From NCBI RefSeq assembly GCF_042678305.1, contig NZ_JBHUDT010000002.1: a DNA stretch of 64,000 nt. One strand, given 5' to 3'. Below, one piece after another: positions 22,835 to 32,431 of this stretch. The translations under genes were made by a program, and so were the position numbers. The notes beneath the pieces were generated by a model. It ran no database searches, had not been told where the DNA came from, and saw nothing but the letters and a program-made list of their open reading frames with translations. This stretch comes from Gelatiniphilus marinus. Its GTDB lineage: Bacteria > Bacteroidota > Bacteroidia > Flavobacteriales > Flavobacteriaceae. Numbering within the stretch: the stretch's first letter is position 1; each line of letters opens with the position of its first letter.

Positions 22835-24904
22835 ATGAAAACAACATATAAAACAACAACTAAAATAGCTGCTTTAATCCTAATGTTTTTTATAAGCATT
22901 AGTCTTAATTCGCAAATAGACAGATCTAAACTGCCCGAAGCCGGACCAGCTCCAAAGATTACCCTAGAAACTCCACAAGAGTTTAAATTAAAAAACGGGC
23001 TTAAAGTGCTTGTGGTAGAAAACCATAAATTACCTAGGGTTTCTTATTCGCTGCGTATAAACAACAAACCCATTGTATCTGGAGATAAAGCTGGTATAGA
23101 AAGCTTAATTAGTAGCATGATGGACAACGGTACAACTACAATCCCTAAAGACAAATTTAACGAAGAGATAGACTTCTTGGGCGCTAGGCTTAGTCTGGGC
23201 GTAAGCGGTGGTTTTGCAAGTACATTATCAAAATACTCAAACCGTATTTTAGAGCTAATGGCAGATGCGGCAATAAATCCGCTATTCTCTCAAGAAGAGT
23301 TTGATAAAGAAAAAGCAAAACTTTTAGAAAATTTAAAAGCAAACGAAAAAGATATTGATGCCATAACCACTCGTGTAGGCAATGCTTTATCTTACGGCAC
23401 CAATCACCCGTATGGTGAATTTACAACAAAAGAAACCGTTAATAATGTAACTTACAATGATGCTGTTGGCTTTTACAACAAACACTTCAACCCCAATAAT
23501 GCTTATTTAGTAGTTATTGGCGATGTAAAATTTAAATCCATAAAAAAACAAATTAAAAAGCATTTTAGCCCTTGGCAAAAAACCAAAGAAGCACAAGTAG
23601 ATTTGCCAGTGGTAAATGCCAATCTGGATAATACACAAATTAATTTTGTAGATTTTCCAAACGCAACCCAATCCAGTATTTACATTACAAACAATGCCGA
23701 TTTAAAAATGAGCGACCCCGATTATCACAGCGCTTTAATAGCCAACAATATCTTGGGCGGTGGAGGCGAAGGCTACCTGTTTAAAAACCTTAGGGAAGAG
23801 CATGGCTACACCTACGGAGCGTATTCAAGGTTAAGTGCCAACCGCTACGGTGCTGGCCGCTTTAGCGCTACTGCCAAGGTAAGAAACATGGTTACAGACA
23901 GTGCTGTGGTTGAAGCCTTAAAAGAAATTAACAGAATAAAAAACGAACCCGTAAACCCTCAAACGCTTAAAGATGCTAAAGCTAAATACGTTGGTAACTT
24001 TATAATGAGTTTAGAAAGACCGCAAACCATAGCTAATTTTGCTTTAAACATTAAGCTCAATAATTTGCCAGAAGATTTTTACTCAACATATTTAAAGAAA
24101 ATAAACAACGTAACAGCAGAAGATGTAAAGCGTGTTGCCAATAAGTATATTAAGTCTGAAAACGCAAGAGTACTTGTTGTGGGTAAAGGAAGCGAAGTAA
24201 TAGAAAACCTAGAGAAAACAGGTATTCCAATTGCTTATTTCGACGCTTATGCCAATAAAGTTGAAAAGCCAACTTACCAAATACCACTACCCGCAGACAT
24301 AACCGCAAACAAAGTACTTAACGCATACATTGCGGCAATTGGTGGCAGAGAAAATTTGGATAAAATAAATTCTGTACTAATTAATGCAGAAGCCGAATTG
24401 CAACCTGGTGTAATGATGAATTTAGAAATGAAGAAAACTTCTAAAAAGCAATTCTCCCAAGAAATCTCTGCCATGGGGCAAAGCATGATGAAACAAGTTT
24501 TTAATGGAGAAACCGGTTATATGGTAATGAGAGGCCAACGTAAAGACATGACAGATGATGAGTTGAAAAAAACCTTGGCAACAAGCTCTCCTTTTCCAGA
24601 GGTTAATTACTTAAACCAAGATGTTACCCTAGAAAAAATAGAAAAAATAGATGGCGAAAACGCCTATAAAATTAAAGTCTCTAACGAACTGAGTTCTTAT
24701 TACAGCTTAGAAACAGGGCTTAAAATTAAAGACGAACAAACTACACCGGCGGGAGCAAGCTCCATATTTTATTCTGAATACCAAACGGTTTCTGGAGTAA
24801 AATTCCCCTTTAAAATGGGGCAAACCATGGGGCCAAGAAAAATAGATTTCGCAATAAAAGAAATTAAAGTAAACCAAGGCGTTAGCGATGTGGATTTTAA
24901 TTAG
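22835..24904 (+). CDS. M16 family peptidase-like protein (inactive subunit) with C-terminal LolA-like domain
   Basis: A 689-residue exported protein. The first ~450 residues are an M16 module, but where HxxEH is expected it has SLISSMMDNGTT, so it cannot bind the catalytic zinc. The M16_C part retains YGEFTTKETVNNV and the glycine-rich GGGGEGYLFKNLREEHGYTYGAYS loop. Residues from about 490 form an additional beta-rich domain (NAYIAAIGGRENLDKINSV...GQSMMKQVFNGETGYMV) resembling outer-membrane lipoprotein-sorting (LolA-like) folds. It is translated with the active M16 gene just upstream, and a strong terminator follows. Confidence 0.9.
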   Translation: MKTTYKTTTKIAALILMFFISISLNSQIDRSKLPEAGPAPKITLETPQEFKLKNGLKVLVVENHKLPRVSYSLRINNKPIVSGDKAGIESLISSMMDNGTTTIPKDKFNEEIDFLGARLSLGVSGGFASTLSKYSNRILELMADAAINPLFSQEEFDKEKAKLLENLKANEKDIDAITTRVGNALSYGTNHPYGEFTTKETVNNVTYNDAVGFYNKHFNPNNAYLVVIGDVKFKSIKKQIKKHFSPWQKTKEAQVDLPVVNANLDNTQINFVDFPNATQSSIYITNNADLKMSDPDYHSALIANNILGGGGEGYLFKNLREEHGYTYGAYSRLSANRYGAGRFSATAKVRNMVTDSAVVEALKEINRIKNEPVNPQTLKDAKAKYVGNFIMSLERPQTIANFALNIKLNNLPEDFYSTYLKKINNVTAEDVKRVANKYIKSENARVLVVGKGSEVIENLEKTGIPIAYFDAYANKVEKPTYQIPLPADITANKVLNAYIAAIGGRENLDKINSVLINAEAELQPGVMMNLEMKKTSKKQFSQEISAMGQSMMKQVFNGETGYMVMRGQRKDMTDDELKKTLATSSPFPEVNYLNQDVTLEKIEKIDGENAYKIKVSNELSSYYSLETGLKIKDEQTTPAGASSIFYSEYQTVSGVKFPFKMGQTMGPRKIDFAIKEIKVNQGVSDVDFN

Positions 24905-24925
24905 CGCACATTAGCCAAAAATTAT

Positions 24926-24957
24926 ATAAACCGAAGCTTAAACGCTTCGGTTTTTTT
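24926..24957 (+). terminator. Rho-independent terminator of the M16 pair
   Basis: AAACCGAAGC / GCTTCGGTTT (24928-24937 and 24944-24953) is followed by a T run on the plus strand, about 20 nt past the stop codon. Confidence 0.88.
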
Positions 24958-25183
24958 ATCAATATAAAAGCGCATCCACAAGTTATTGTTAAAACAGTAT
25001 TATACATTTATCTTAGCTTCTATTTGTAATTTGGTATAAGCAAGTAAAAAGATATATTTGTTTTTTCATGTAACAAGCCGCTTAATTTAGTAGTTTTGTA
25101 ATTATAAATGGCATTAAAATATTTAACAAATAAAATGTTTTAAATCGTTAACAAATACATTTACTAATTTAAAATACACCCAA

Positions 25184-25678
25184 ATGAAAACTTTAAAAAA
25201 CATCATTGCAATAGCAGTAATTACACTTTTTGCTTTTAGCTGTAAAAACGAAACCAAAGCTGAGGTTAAAACGGTTGATGCAACCTCGGAAACCGTTAAA
25301 ACACTAGACCCAAATGCAACTTACGCTAAAGCGGAATTTACTATTGATGGCATGACCTGTGAAATTGGATGCGCAAAGACCATCGAGAAAAAAATAGCGA
25401 AAATGGAAGGCGTAAAATCGGCTAAAGTAGATTTTGACAGAAAACTAGCCATGGTTGAATACAACGACGCTAAGGTTACCCCAACATCGCTTGAAGAAAC
25501 CGTAACCAAAGTTGCAGATATTTATAAGGTTAGCGACATGAAAACCGTTGAAGGCTTTTCTGCTAATAAAGCCTGTGATGCAGATTGCGCCAAAGCCTGT
25601 TGCGCCAACAAAACCGATGCCGAGAAAAAAGCCTGTGCCGCCGATTGTAAAAAGGCGTGTTGCGCTAAAAAAGCATAA
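25184..25678 (+). CDS. Heavy-metal-associated (HMA) domain lipoprotein with Cys-rich tail
   Basis: A 164-residue lipoprotein: the signal peptide ends in a FAFSC lipobox. An HMA ferredoxin-like domain spans about residues 45-115 (AEFTIDGMTCEIGCAKTIEKKI, VDFDRKLAMVEY). The usual CxxC metal site is CEIGC here, i.e. CxxxC. The C-terminal 40 residues carry ten cysteines in two imperfect repeats, CDADCAKACCA and CAADCKKACCA, which look like a further metal-binding module. It probably binds copper or another soft metal at the cell envelope. It is monocistronic with a strong terminator; no metal ATPase is adjacent. Confidence 0.87.
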   Translation: MKTLKNIIAIAVITLFAFSCKNETKAEVKTVDATSETVKTLDPNATYAKAEFTIDGMTCEIGCAKTIEKKIAKMEGVKSAKVDFDRKLAMVEYNDAKVTPTSLEETVTKVADIYKVSDMKTVEGFSANKACDADCAKACCANKTDAEKKACAADCKKACCAKKA

Positions 25679-25702
25679 CTCTTTTTTAATATTGAATTTT
25701 AG

Positions 25703-25740
25703 ACCTGTCAGTCCCGAAACTTCGGAACTGACAGTTTTTT
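25703..25740 (+). terminator. Rho-independent terminator of the HMA lipoprotein gene
   Basis: CTGTCAGTCCCGAA / TTCGGAACTGACAG (25705-25718 and 25721-25734, one mismatch) is followed by seven or more T residues. Confidence 0.88.
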
Positions 25741-25800
25741 TGCATAAAAAATTCTTCTTAACGTGTTTTTAAACGGTTTTATGGTGTTTGTATGTTTTTA

Positions 25801-27120
25801 TTAATAAATTGGTGAAATAGATGGAATTTTAAAACTAAAATAGTAATCATCATAGTCGTCATACGATATTACTACAGGAGAGCTTTTAGCAAAACCATCG
25901 GCAGGCACAGGGTATTCAGATTGTATCTCGCCTGTTTCGGCGTTTAACCCAAATACCCCTAGAGGCGTATTCACATAAACTATATCATAATAAGATTCTA
26001 CGGTAGGCGAACTTTTTATAGGGCCAGCATTAAGATTGGTTTTCCAAATTAAAGCCCCATCGTTGCTATCAATACAGTACAAAATTCCATCATCACTACC
26101 AAAGTATATTCCGTTCTCTGATGCTGTACCAGTAGAAGTATTGTAAACTGGAGAGCTTTCAATAGCACCACCAGCTTGAAATTCCCAGATTACACTACCT
26201 GTTTCTGCATTTAACTTATACATCTTAGCATTGTTACAGCCCACATAAAGATCTTTATTGTCCCATGTGTAAGGTGAACTCTTAAAAGCACTTCCTGCAT
26301 CAAATTCCCATATCACTTCCTTTTTAGGAATGTCTAACGCATAAAGTTTTCCTATATCATTTCCTATAATGATTTTTCCTGATGCCTCATCAAAATTCCC
26401 TACCCTTACAGTAATGTTCACAGGGCTACTTCTTACCGCACCTCCGGTATCGAACCTCCACCATAAATCTCCAGCATAGGCATTAAGGGCGTAAACATAA
26501 CCATCGTCGGCACCAAAAACCACTAAGCCATGGCCGTCCACATGTACGGCGCTACTGTGTATGGGTGCATTATTTTCAAGCGTGTAGCTCCAATATTCAT
26601 CTCCGTTGCCATGTAAGCTTACAAATTTGCCTGCGGTATTGCCCGCATATACAAAATCTTCTTGTCTGTTTTCACCAGAATTTGCACTTCCATAGGTATG
26701 GTTAAAATGATACGTAAAAGCGGTAACTGTGGCGGTTAGTGGAGCACCAGTATCATAAGCCCAAAGGCTCTCCATAGGTTCGTTTATACGTTTGTGGTAT
26801 TTGTGTATGTGCCCATCGCCACCAGCAAAGTAAAGTTCAAAATCTCTAGTTCCCGACTCATGACCACCATAATACGTAACAGGTGTTACGGTGCCTTCGG
26901 AGTTAGGGCCTACATTAAAATTATCGAAGGCTTCAATATCGTTTACTATTCTAAAATCTTGATTGGCTACGCGCGAGTCCTTTAGAGCCGATAAACCATT
27001 TTCGGTAACCACATAAATATCGATGTTGAAATCTGAATCAATTTCTGATAGGGTTTCGGTTTTATCACAGGCAAAAAAACATAGTGCGCCCATGATAATT
27101 AAAATTTTTAATGTTTTCAT
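25801..27120 (-). CDS. PQQ-like beta-propeller repeat lipoprotein
   Basis: A 439-residue lipoprotein (lipobox ALCFFAC) made of repeated propeller blades. Recurring units include DDGYVYALNAYAGDLWWRFDTGG, GKLYALDIPKKEVIWEFDAG, NAKMYKLNAETGSVIWEFQAGG and DGILYCIDSNDGALIWKT, each followed by an xxSSP turn. Such PQQ/BamB-like propellers are binding scaffolds; no catalytic motif is visible. It may be displayed on the periplasmic or outer face of the membrane. It is separated from flanking genes by long gaps and appears monocistronic. Confidence 0.85.
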   Translation of the reverse strand: MKTLKILIIMGALCFFACDKTETLSEIDSDFNIDIYVVTENGLSALKDSRVANQDFRIVNDIEAFDNFNVGPNSEGTVTPVTYYGGHESGTRDFELYFAGGDGHIHKYHKRINEPMESLWAYDTGAPLTATVTAFTYHFNHTYGSANSGENRQEDFVYAGNTAGKFVSLHGNGDEYWSYTLENNAPIHSSAVHVDGHGLVVFGADDGYVYALNAYAGDLWWRFDTGGAVRSSPVNITVRVGNFDEASGKIIIGNDIGKLYALDIPKKEVIWEFDAGSAFKSSPYTWDNKDLYVGCNNAKMYKLNAETGSVIWEFQAGGAIESSPVYNTSTGTASENGIYFGSDDGILYCIDSNDGALIWKTNLNAGPIKSSPTVESYYDIVYVNTPLGVFGLNAETGEIQSEYPVPADGFAKSSPVVISYDDYDDYYFSFKIPSISPIY

Positions 27121-27429
27121 TTTTAGCTTTTTTAATTAAACAATGCGCTATTGTTAATACAGAAGAAAGGGAGTTGCTTACCAAATCTAAGACTGAAAAC
27201 TCGGGATGCAGTCCTGATTTATGGGAATATCAAAAATTAGGAATCATTAAAAGTGTGGGTTTGCTTTTTTAACGCATCTCTTTGTCCCGCTCTTGGAGGT
27301 TTAGGGTTGGGTTTTATTCAAAACAATTTACTAAGCTCTAGTTGAAAATTTGTTATAATAAATTACTTGTTATGTGTTTTGAATGAAAATAATTTCAATA
27401 TGTTAAAATTCACCACGGGTTAATAAATC
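27121..27429. other. Intergenic gap without recognised features
   Basis: About 310 nt between the propeller lipoprotein and the AraC regulator. I find no coding frame, clear promoter, terminator hairpin or repeat here. Confidence 0.5.
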
Positions 27430-28554
27430 CTAATTTTCTTTCAGATGTACCTTTCTATATTCGTGTGGTGTTTTCCCGGTTATTTTTTTAAACACATTAA
27501 AAAATGCCGATTTGGAGTTAAATCCCGCTTCCAACCCTATGGCTATAATGGTATAATTAAAAAAATCTGGGGTGTTTAATAGTTTTTTTGCTTCTTCTAC
27601 CCTAAACGTGTTTAGGTATTCGGTAAAGCCCATACCCAATTCTGTATTTATAATTCTGGACAAATGGCTGGTGCTTATATTAAATGTATTGGCAATTCGC
27701 TGTAGTGTTAAGTTGGGGTTTAAGTATATTTTATCCTTTAGAAAAAGATCTTCCAGCTTTTGGATGTATTCATTTTTTTCAGATTTTGAAGGAACTGCTA
27801 TAGAAATTTTTTCTGTATTCCGTCTTATGGTTTTACGTTGTTCAGATATTTTAAACTTATAAATACCAATATGACCAAGCCAATATATGGTAGCAGAAAT
27901 ACCTATCCAAAGCGCATAAAAAGAAGTATTATAATTTATGAAAAATATATTTCTGATGGCAAGTGCCATCCATAAAATTGTTAAGATTGCAAATATTAAC
28001 AATGTAATAGCGAGCCAATTAATATCGCCGTAAATGGTATTTAAGTCTAGTCGGTTTTGATTTTTTTTTAAAGCTCTAAGCTTGAAAACCAAATGGATTA
28101 AAATGCCAATAGTGAGTAAAAGCCCTACCAACTCTTGGATGCTTAGTATATAGCCAAAAAACAAATAAAATCCCTCGTTTTTAACATTTGTAATTACACC
28201 TGCCCTATAAATAAACGTTAAAAGCAGAAAGAGTAAAAAAGGAGAGTACAGCCACTTTTGGCGAGTTGCTGTTTTCTTGACAGGCTGTAAAAAAGTAACC
28301 ACATAAAAATAGATAAGTACCGGTAATAAAGAGGCCCAAGGAAAAAACACATAACTGTACATATCTTGTGAGGACATGATATTGGAATCGGACAAAAAAT
28401 ACTGAAGGTTGCTAAATGTGAAACACAGAATAAGGGCTATGAGGTAATAAATACACCTATGTCTGTATTTTTTTGAAGTAAAAACAACAATAGAAAATAT
28501 AAAACCTTGTATAATGCCCGTCAGTATAAGGGTGTTATATATATTAAGAGTCAT
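27430..28554 (-). CDS. Membrane-anchored AraC-family transcriptional regulator
   Basis: A 374-residue protein with an N-terminal membrane domain (about seven hydrophobic segments to residue ~240) and a C-terminal AraC HTH pair: LTLQRIANTFNISTSHLSRI near residue 285 and IAIGLEAGFNSKSAFFNVFKKITGKTPHEYRK at 335-367. This architecture is common in Flavobacteria and suggests that an envelope signal is passed directly to DNA. The target is unknown; the beta-propeller lipoprotein gene lies next to it in the same orientation, 309 nt downstream. Confidence 0.9.
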   Translation of the reverse strand: MTLNIYNTLILTGIIQGFIFSIVVFTSKKYRHRCIYYLIALILCFTFSNLQYFLSDSNIMSSQDMYSYVFFPWASLLPVLIYFYVVTFLQPVKKTATRQKWLYSPFLLFLLLTFIYRAGVITNVKNEGFYLFFGYILSIQELVGLLLTIGILIHLVFKLRALKKNQNRLDLNTIYGDINWLAITLLIFAILTILWMALAIRNIFFINYNTSFYALWIGISATIYWLGHIGIYKFKISEQRKTIRRNTEKISIAVPSKSEKNEYIQKLEDLFLKDKIYLNPNLTLQRIANTFNISTSHLSRIINTELGMGFTEYLNTFRVEEAKKLLNTPDFFNYTIIAIGLEAGFNSKSAFFNVFKKITGKTPHEYRKVHLKEN

Positions 28555-28626
28555 TAAATTTTTGGTTATCTTTTCTAAATATACAACTTTACACCGCTTA
28601 AGGGCAATTCGTGCTAGTAAAATTAA

Positions 28627-29235
28627 TTAGCGCCACCTTACCGTCTCCATAATATGCTTAATGTCTTTTTGTAGATAATGGGCGGCTGGGAGAATAGAAT
28701 CGTAATTGGGTTTGGTTTTAAAATATAACGAGCCAGTTAAGAAGTGGTTAATGCTATCTGTAATGTAAAACTGTGCTTGCGAAGCCGCATTTCCGGCAAC
28801 TTCGTAAAACATGCCGTAGGTTTTTTTATTTGGGTTTTCGTAAACGGTTTCTACAATGGCATCGGCTTTAATATTGTGTTTTTGGGTAAAGTTCTGTGCG
28901 TCTCGTAAAAAATCTATAAGGTTTTTTTTATTGCCATCAATAGCTTTGTAGGTTAAAAAAATAGTGCCTTTAATTGTTGGGTACTCTAAGTTTATGCCAT
29001 AGCTATTTGTTGGCGCTTTAACGGGTTTCAGTTTTATTTTTGATGCTAGTAGGTTGGTTTCGAAAGTGAAGGGAACATCAAGGTTGGATGTTGTGTAATT
29101 GGCCTTTGGGTAGTCTAGTCTTAAATACGCCTTTGGTTTTGGTACATAATTTTCGCCGCATGCCACTAGTGCGAAAACCAATGGCAGTAAACAAATTTTA
29201 ATAAGGTAAGTGTAATACGTTTTCAAAATCATCAC
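28627..29235 (-). CDS. gldD: Gliding motility lipoprotein GldD
   Basis: A 202-residue lipoprotein with lipobox ALVAC and the GldD beginning ENYVPKPKAYLRLDYP, plus the YGMFYEVAGNAASQAQFYITDS block near residue 138. GldD is required for gliding and type IX secretion in Flavobacterium johnsoniae, though its biochemical role is not defined. It follows gldE by 21 nt, the conserved order in gliding Bacteroidota, so the pair is one transcript. I see no sign of decay. Confidence 0.95.
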   Translation of the reverse strand: MMILKTYYTYLIKICLLPLVFALVACGENYVPKPKAYLRLDYPKANYTTSNLDVPFTFETNLLASKIKLKPVKAPTNSYGINLEYPTIKGTIFLTYKAIDGNKKNLIDFLRDAQNFTQKHNIKADAIVETVYENPNKKTYGMFYEVAGNAASQAQFYITDSINHFLTGSLYFKTKPNYDSILPAAHYLQKDIKHIMETVRWR

Positions 29236-29256
29236 GTTTTAAATCGCTGTTAGTAC

Positions 29257-30564
29257 TTATTGTTTAATGGTAAACTTAACCAATTTAATTCGTTTTTTGT
29301 CCATAGCTTCTATAGTGAAAACGTAATTTTCGAAATTTATTTTACTGTTTAACTTCGGGAAGCTTTTAGATATTTCCAGAACAAAACCCGCTATGGTTTC
29401 AGCTTCGCCTTTATGGTCTTCAAAAGCAGTATCGTCTTCAATTTTTATAATCTTATAAAAATCTTTTAAAGCGGTTTTGCCTTCAAATACATAGTTGTTG
29501 TCGTCTAGTTTAGAGTACATTAGGTCTTCGTCGTCAAACTCATCGCTAATGTCGCCAACAATTTCTTCAATAATATCTTCTAAAGAAATCAATCCGGAAG
29601 TGCCACCATATTCATCGACCACAACAGCTAAATGCACTTTTTTCTCTTGAAATTCTGCCATTAAATCATCTAGTTTTTTGTTTTCCGGAACAAAAAAGGG
29701 ATCGCGTAACAAAGTGGTCCAATCAAACTGTTCCCTGTCTATATAGGGCAGTAAGTCTTTTACGTACAGCACCCCTTCAATACTGTCTATATTATCTCTG
29801 TAAACCGGGATTCTGGAATAGCCGTTGGCAATGATTTCGGGCATAATTTCGGCATAATTTTGCTCGATATTAAGTGCAAAAATATCTATTCTGGGGCGCA
29901 TAACCTGTTTGGTGTCTGTATTGCCAAACGAGACAATGCCTTGCAATATTTTTTGTTCTTCTTTGGTGGTATCGTCTTCGCTGGTAAGCTCTAGGGCCTG
30001 AGACAGTTGATTGATGCTTAAATTGGATTTTTGCTTGCCCAGTTTTTTATGGATGGCTAATGTAATGCCGCGCATGGGCATGCTTATAGGGGTTAAAAGC
30101 ACATCTAAAATACGCAGCGGATACGCCATAAACGTTACAAATTTTAGCTTGTTTCTGTTGGCGTAGATTTTAGGTAATATTTCGCCAAATAGTAAAATAA
30201 GAAAAGTTACTATAATAACTTCTAAAGTAAATTTAAGTAAAGGCGATGCAATCGAATCAAACATATTGCCGCCCAAATAAGCGAATAAAATAACGATAGC
30301 AATGTTTATAAAATTGTTAGACACCAAAATGGTGGCCAGTAATTTTTTAGGGCGTTCTAAAAGTTTTGCTATAATTTGTATGCGTTTGGAATTTTGTTCT
30401 AAGCCTTCATTAATATCTGTTCTTGTTAGGGAGAACAAAGCAACTTCGGCGCCAGAAATAAGGCCAGAACAAATTAAAAGCAAAAATAACAGGGCATAAC
30501 CGCTAACAACCGAAAAATCAATTGTTAAAACTAATGCTATAAAACTCGCGGGATCAGGATCCAA
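29257..30564 (-). CDS. gldE: Gliding motility protein GldE (CNNM/CorC-type membrane protein with CBS domains)
   Basis: A 435-residue protein with an N-terminal DUF21 (CNNM) membrane domain of four hydrophobic segments, beginning YALLFLLLICSGLISGAEVALFSLTR, then a CBS pair near residues 210-330 (VMRPRIDIFAL, AVVVDEYGGTSGLISLEDIIEEIVGDI) and a C-terminal CorC_HlyC domain. The family includes Mg/Co efflux proteins. Together with gldD downstream and ssb and mutY upstream it forms the cluster seen around gldE in flavobacteria. Confidence 0.94.
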   Translation of the reverse strand: MDPDPASFIALVLTIDFSVVSGYALLFLLLICSGLISGAEVALFSLTRTDINEGLEQNSKRIQIIAKLLERPKKLLATILVSNNFINIAIVILFAYLGGNMFDSIASPLLKFTLEVIIVTFLILLFGEILPKIYANRNKLKFVTFMAYPLRILDVLLTPISMPMRGITLAIHKKLGKQKSNLSINQLSQALELTSEDDTTKEEQKILQGIVSFGNTDTKQVMRPRIDIFALNIEQNYAEIMPEIIANGYSRIPVYRDNIDSIEGVLYVKDLLPYIDREQFDWTTLLRDPFFVPENKKLDDLMAEFQEKKVHLAVVVDEYGGTSGLISLEDIIEEIVGDISDEFDDEDLMYSKLDDNNYVFEGKTALKDFYKIIKIEDDTAFEDHKGEAETIAGFVLEISKSFPKLNSKINFENYVFTIEAMDKKRIKLVKFTIKQ

Positions 30565-30623
30565 TGGTAGTGGTATTGGTTAAACATAGGATTTCGCAGA
30601 AAACTATAAATGTACTCGTTGCA

Positions 30624-31070
30624 TTAAAACGGAAGGTCATCATTTTCTTCTTCAACAGGCTTTGTTGCTTCAGTTGGTTTTGCAGCTTGGTTTTGGGCTA
30701 CCGGTTTGTTGGCCGCTTGGGGCTCGCCTTCTTTTTTAGTGCTTAAAAACGTAAAATCTGTACAGTGCACCTCTGTAGAATAGCGATCGGCACCTTTGTC
30801 GTCTTGCCATTTTCTGGTTTTTAATCGGCCTTCAATATACACTTTATCGCCTTTGCTTAAATATTTTTCGCAAATTTCGGCACCTTTGTTGCGTACCACA
30901 ATGTTGTGCCATTCGGTATTGGTAATGCGCTCGTTGGTTTGTTTGCTCGTGTAGGTCTCGTTTGTGGCCAAGGGAAAACGGCCAATGCAGCCGCCACCTT
31001 CAAAATAATGCATTTTTACTTCATCGCCCAAATGCCCAATAAGCATTACTTTATTTAATGTACCCGACAT
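30624..31070 (-). CDS. ssb: Single-stranded DNA-binding protein
   Basis: A 148-residue SSB. The OB fold spans residues 1-105 (LNKVMLIGHLGDEVKMHYFEGG, TEWHNIVVRNKGAEICEKYL, GDKVYIEGRL), followed by a Pro/Ala/Gln-rich linker and the acidic tip NDDLPF that recruits replication and repair proteins. It precedes gldE by 59 nt on the same strand. TAATTTTG on the minus strand at 31093-31100 is a probable -7 promoter element, about 22 nt before the start codon. Confidence 0.96.
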   Translation of the reverse strand: MSGTLNKVMLIGHLGDEVKMHYFEGGGCIGRFPLATNETYTSKQTNERITNTEWHNIVVRNKGAEICEKYLSKGDKVYIEGRLKTRKWQDDKGADRYSTEVHCTDFTFLSTKKEGEPQAANKPVAQNQAAKPTEATKPVEEENDDLPF

Positions 31071-31254
31071 AATCTTGTTAAATTTTATGTTGCAAAATTA
31101 CTCTTTTGCATTTTGATAAACTTAAAATTAATAAAAAATTATGACTGTTTAAAATAGAGCGATAAAAACCTTCGTTATTTTTAGCTTCCTTCGCTGTAGA
31201 TATTGGAATTGATAATAGCTTTTTAAGCAAAAAACCCGAATATGCAGTATTGCT

Positions 31255-32295
31255 TTAGAAATTAAAGTCTTCAATAAAACTACCAATTAAAGCAGGTACC
31301 GGAAAATCGTGTACCTTATCAAAAGAAACACCGTTAGCATTTAGGGTATTAACATAAACAATCCAGAATTTAGTGTGTAGGTGCTGGTGGGATAATTTAT
31401 GGATAATGGCATCCTTATTATATGGCACCAATTCAAAATCTGTATCTTTTAAAATCTCGTATGTTTTTAAAAGCTTTTTTAGCGCATTTAAGCTCTGTGC
31501 GTTATTGGTTTCAATTAACGGAAATTGGTACAAATTTTGCCAAATCCCTTTGCCTTTGCGTTTTTCCAATAGGGTTTTTTGGTCTTTTGAGATAAACACC
31601 AAAAAATTATAGTGCTTTTTTTTCGCTTTCGCGGATTTAATTTTAACGGGCAATTCCGCTATTGTGTTTTTATTAAACGCCACGCACCCATTTTTTAATG
31701 GGCAAACAGCGCAATTAGGGCTTTTGGGCCTGCATTGCACCGCACCAAACTCCATAATGGCCTGGTTAAAATCTGCAGGGTTTTTTTTATCAATTAATTC
31801 TTGCGCCAAGGCCTTAAACGCTTTAGTGCCTTTTGATGAGTTTATGGGGGTATCTATACCAAAATATCTGGACAATACCCTGTAAACATTACCATCTACC
31901 ACTGCCGCAACCTCGTTAAAACAAATAGAGGCCACGGCACTAGCGGTATAATCGCCAACACCTTTTAGTTTTAACAGTGCTTTGTAGTTGTTTGGAAATG
32001 TGCCGTTTAACTTATAAACTATATGTTTTGCGCTAGCATGTAAATTTCTGGCCCTAGAGTAATACCCAAGTCCTTGCCATAGTTTTAGTACATCGCTTTC
32101 AGGAGCCTTCGCCAAATCAAAAACCGTTGGATATTTGGCAACAAATGCATCGTAATAGGGCAAACCCTGCTTAACTTGGGTTTGCTGTAAAATAATTTCA
32201 GACAGCCATATATAGTAGGGGTTTTTGGTTTTTCGCCAAGGAAGCGCCCTTTTGTTTTCTGAGTACCAGCGGGTTAGGGTTTTGGTAAATATCAT
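31255..32295 (-). CDS. mutY: A/G-specific adenine glycosylase MutY
   Basis: A 346-residue base-excision enzyme that removes adenine mispaired with 8-oxoguanine. Visible are WLSEIILQQTQVKQGLPYY (catalytic Glu region), the helix-hairpin-helix LLKLKGVGDYTASAVASI with the catalytic Asp in AAVVDGNVYRVLSR, the [4Fe-4S] cysteines C-x6-C-x2-C-x5-C in CRPKSPNCAVCPLKNGC, and a C-terminal NUDIX-like domain (about residues 225-340). It is divergent from the HU gene, each with its own promoter. Confidence 0.97.
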   Translation of the reverse strand: MIFTKTLTRWYSENKRALPWRKTKNPYYIWLSEIILQQTQVKQGLPYYDAFVAKYPTVFDLAKAPESDVLKLWQGLGYYSRARNLHASAKHIVYKLNGTFPNNYKALLKLKGVGDYTASAVASICFNEVAAVVDGNVYRVLSRYFGIDTPINSSKGTKAFKALAQELIDKKNPADFNQAIMEFGAVQCRPKSPNCAVCPLKNGCVAFNKNTIAELPVKIKSAKAKKKHYNFLVFISKDQKTLLEKRKGKGIWQNLYQFPLIETNNAQSLNALKKLLKTYEILKDTDFELVPYNKDAIIHKLSHQHLHTKFWIVYVNTLNANGVSFDKVHDFPVPALIGSFIEDFNF

Positions 32296-32316
32296 TAATC
32301 AATTAAATAGAGCAAA

Positions 32317-32324
32317 CAAAAATA
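32317..32324 (-). promoter_or_regulatory. -7 promoter element for mutY
   Basis: TATTTTTG on the minus strand, 22 nt before the mutY start codon, matches TAnnTTTG. It lies back-to-back with the HU promoter. Confidence 0.5.
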
Positions 32325-32357
32325 AACCTTTATAATCTTAAATTTTAATGAATTAGG

Positions 32358-32390
32358 TTTGAAATATTGAATATTAAATTCCTATATTTG
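32358..32390 (+). promoter_or_regulatory. Promoter of the HU gene (TTTG-N21-TATATTTG)
   Basis: TTTG at 32358-32361 and TATATTTG at 32383-32390 with 21 nt between them form a consensus Bacteroidota promoter. The leader to the HU ATG is about 35 nt. Confidence 0.8.
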
Positions 32391-32431
32391 CATCCCTTTA
32401 ATTTATAATAGTAACAAAAAAATATATTAAA

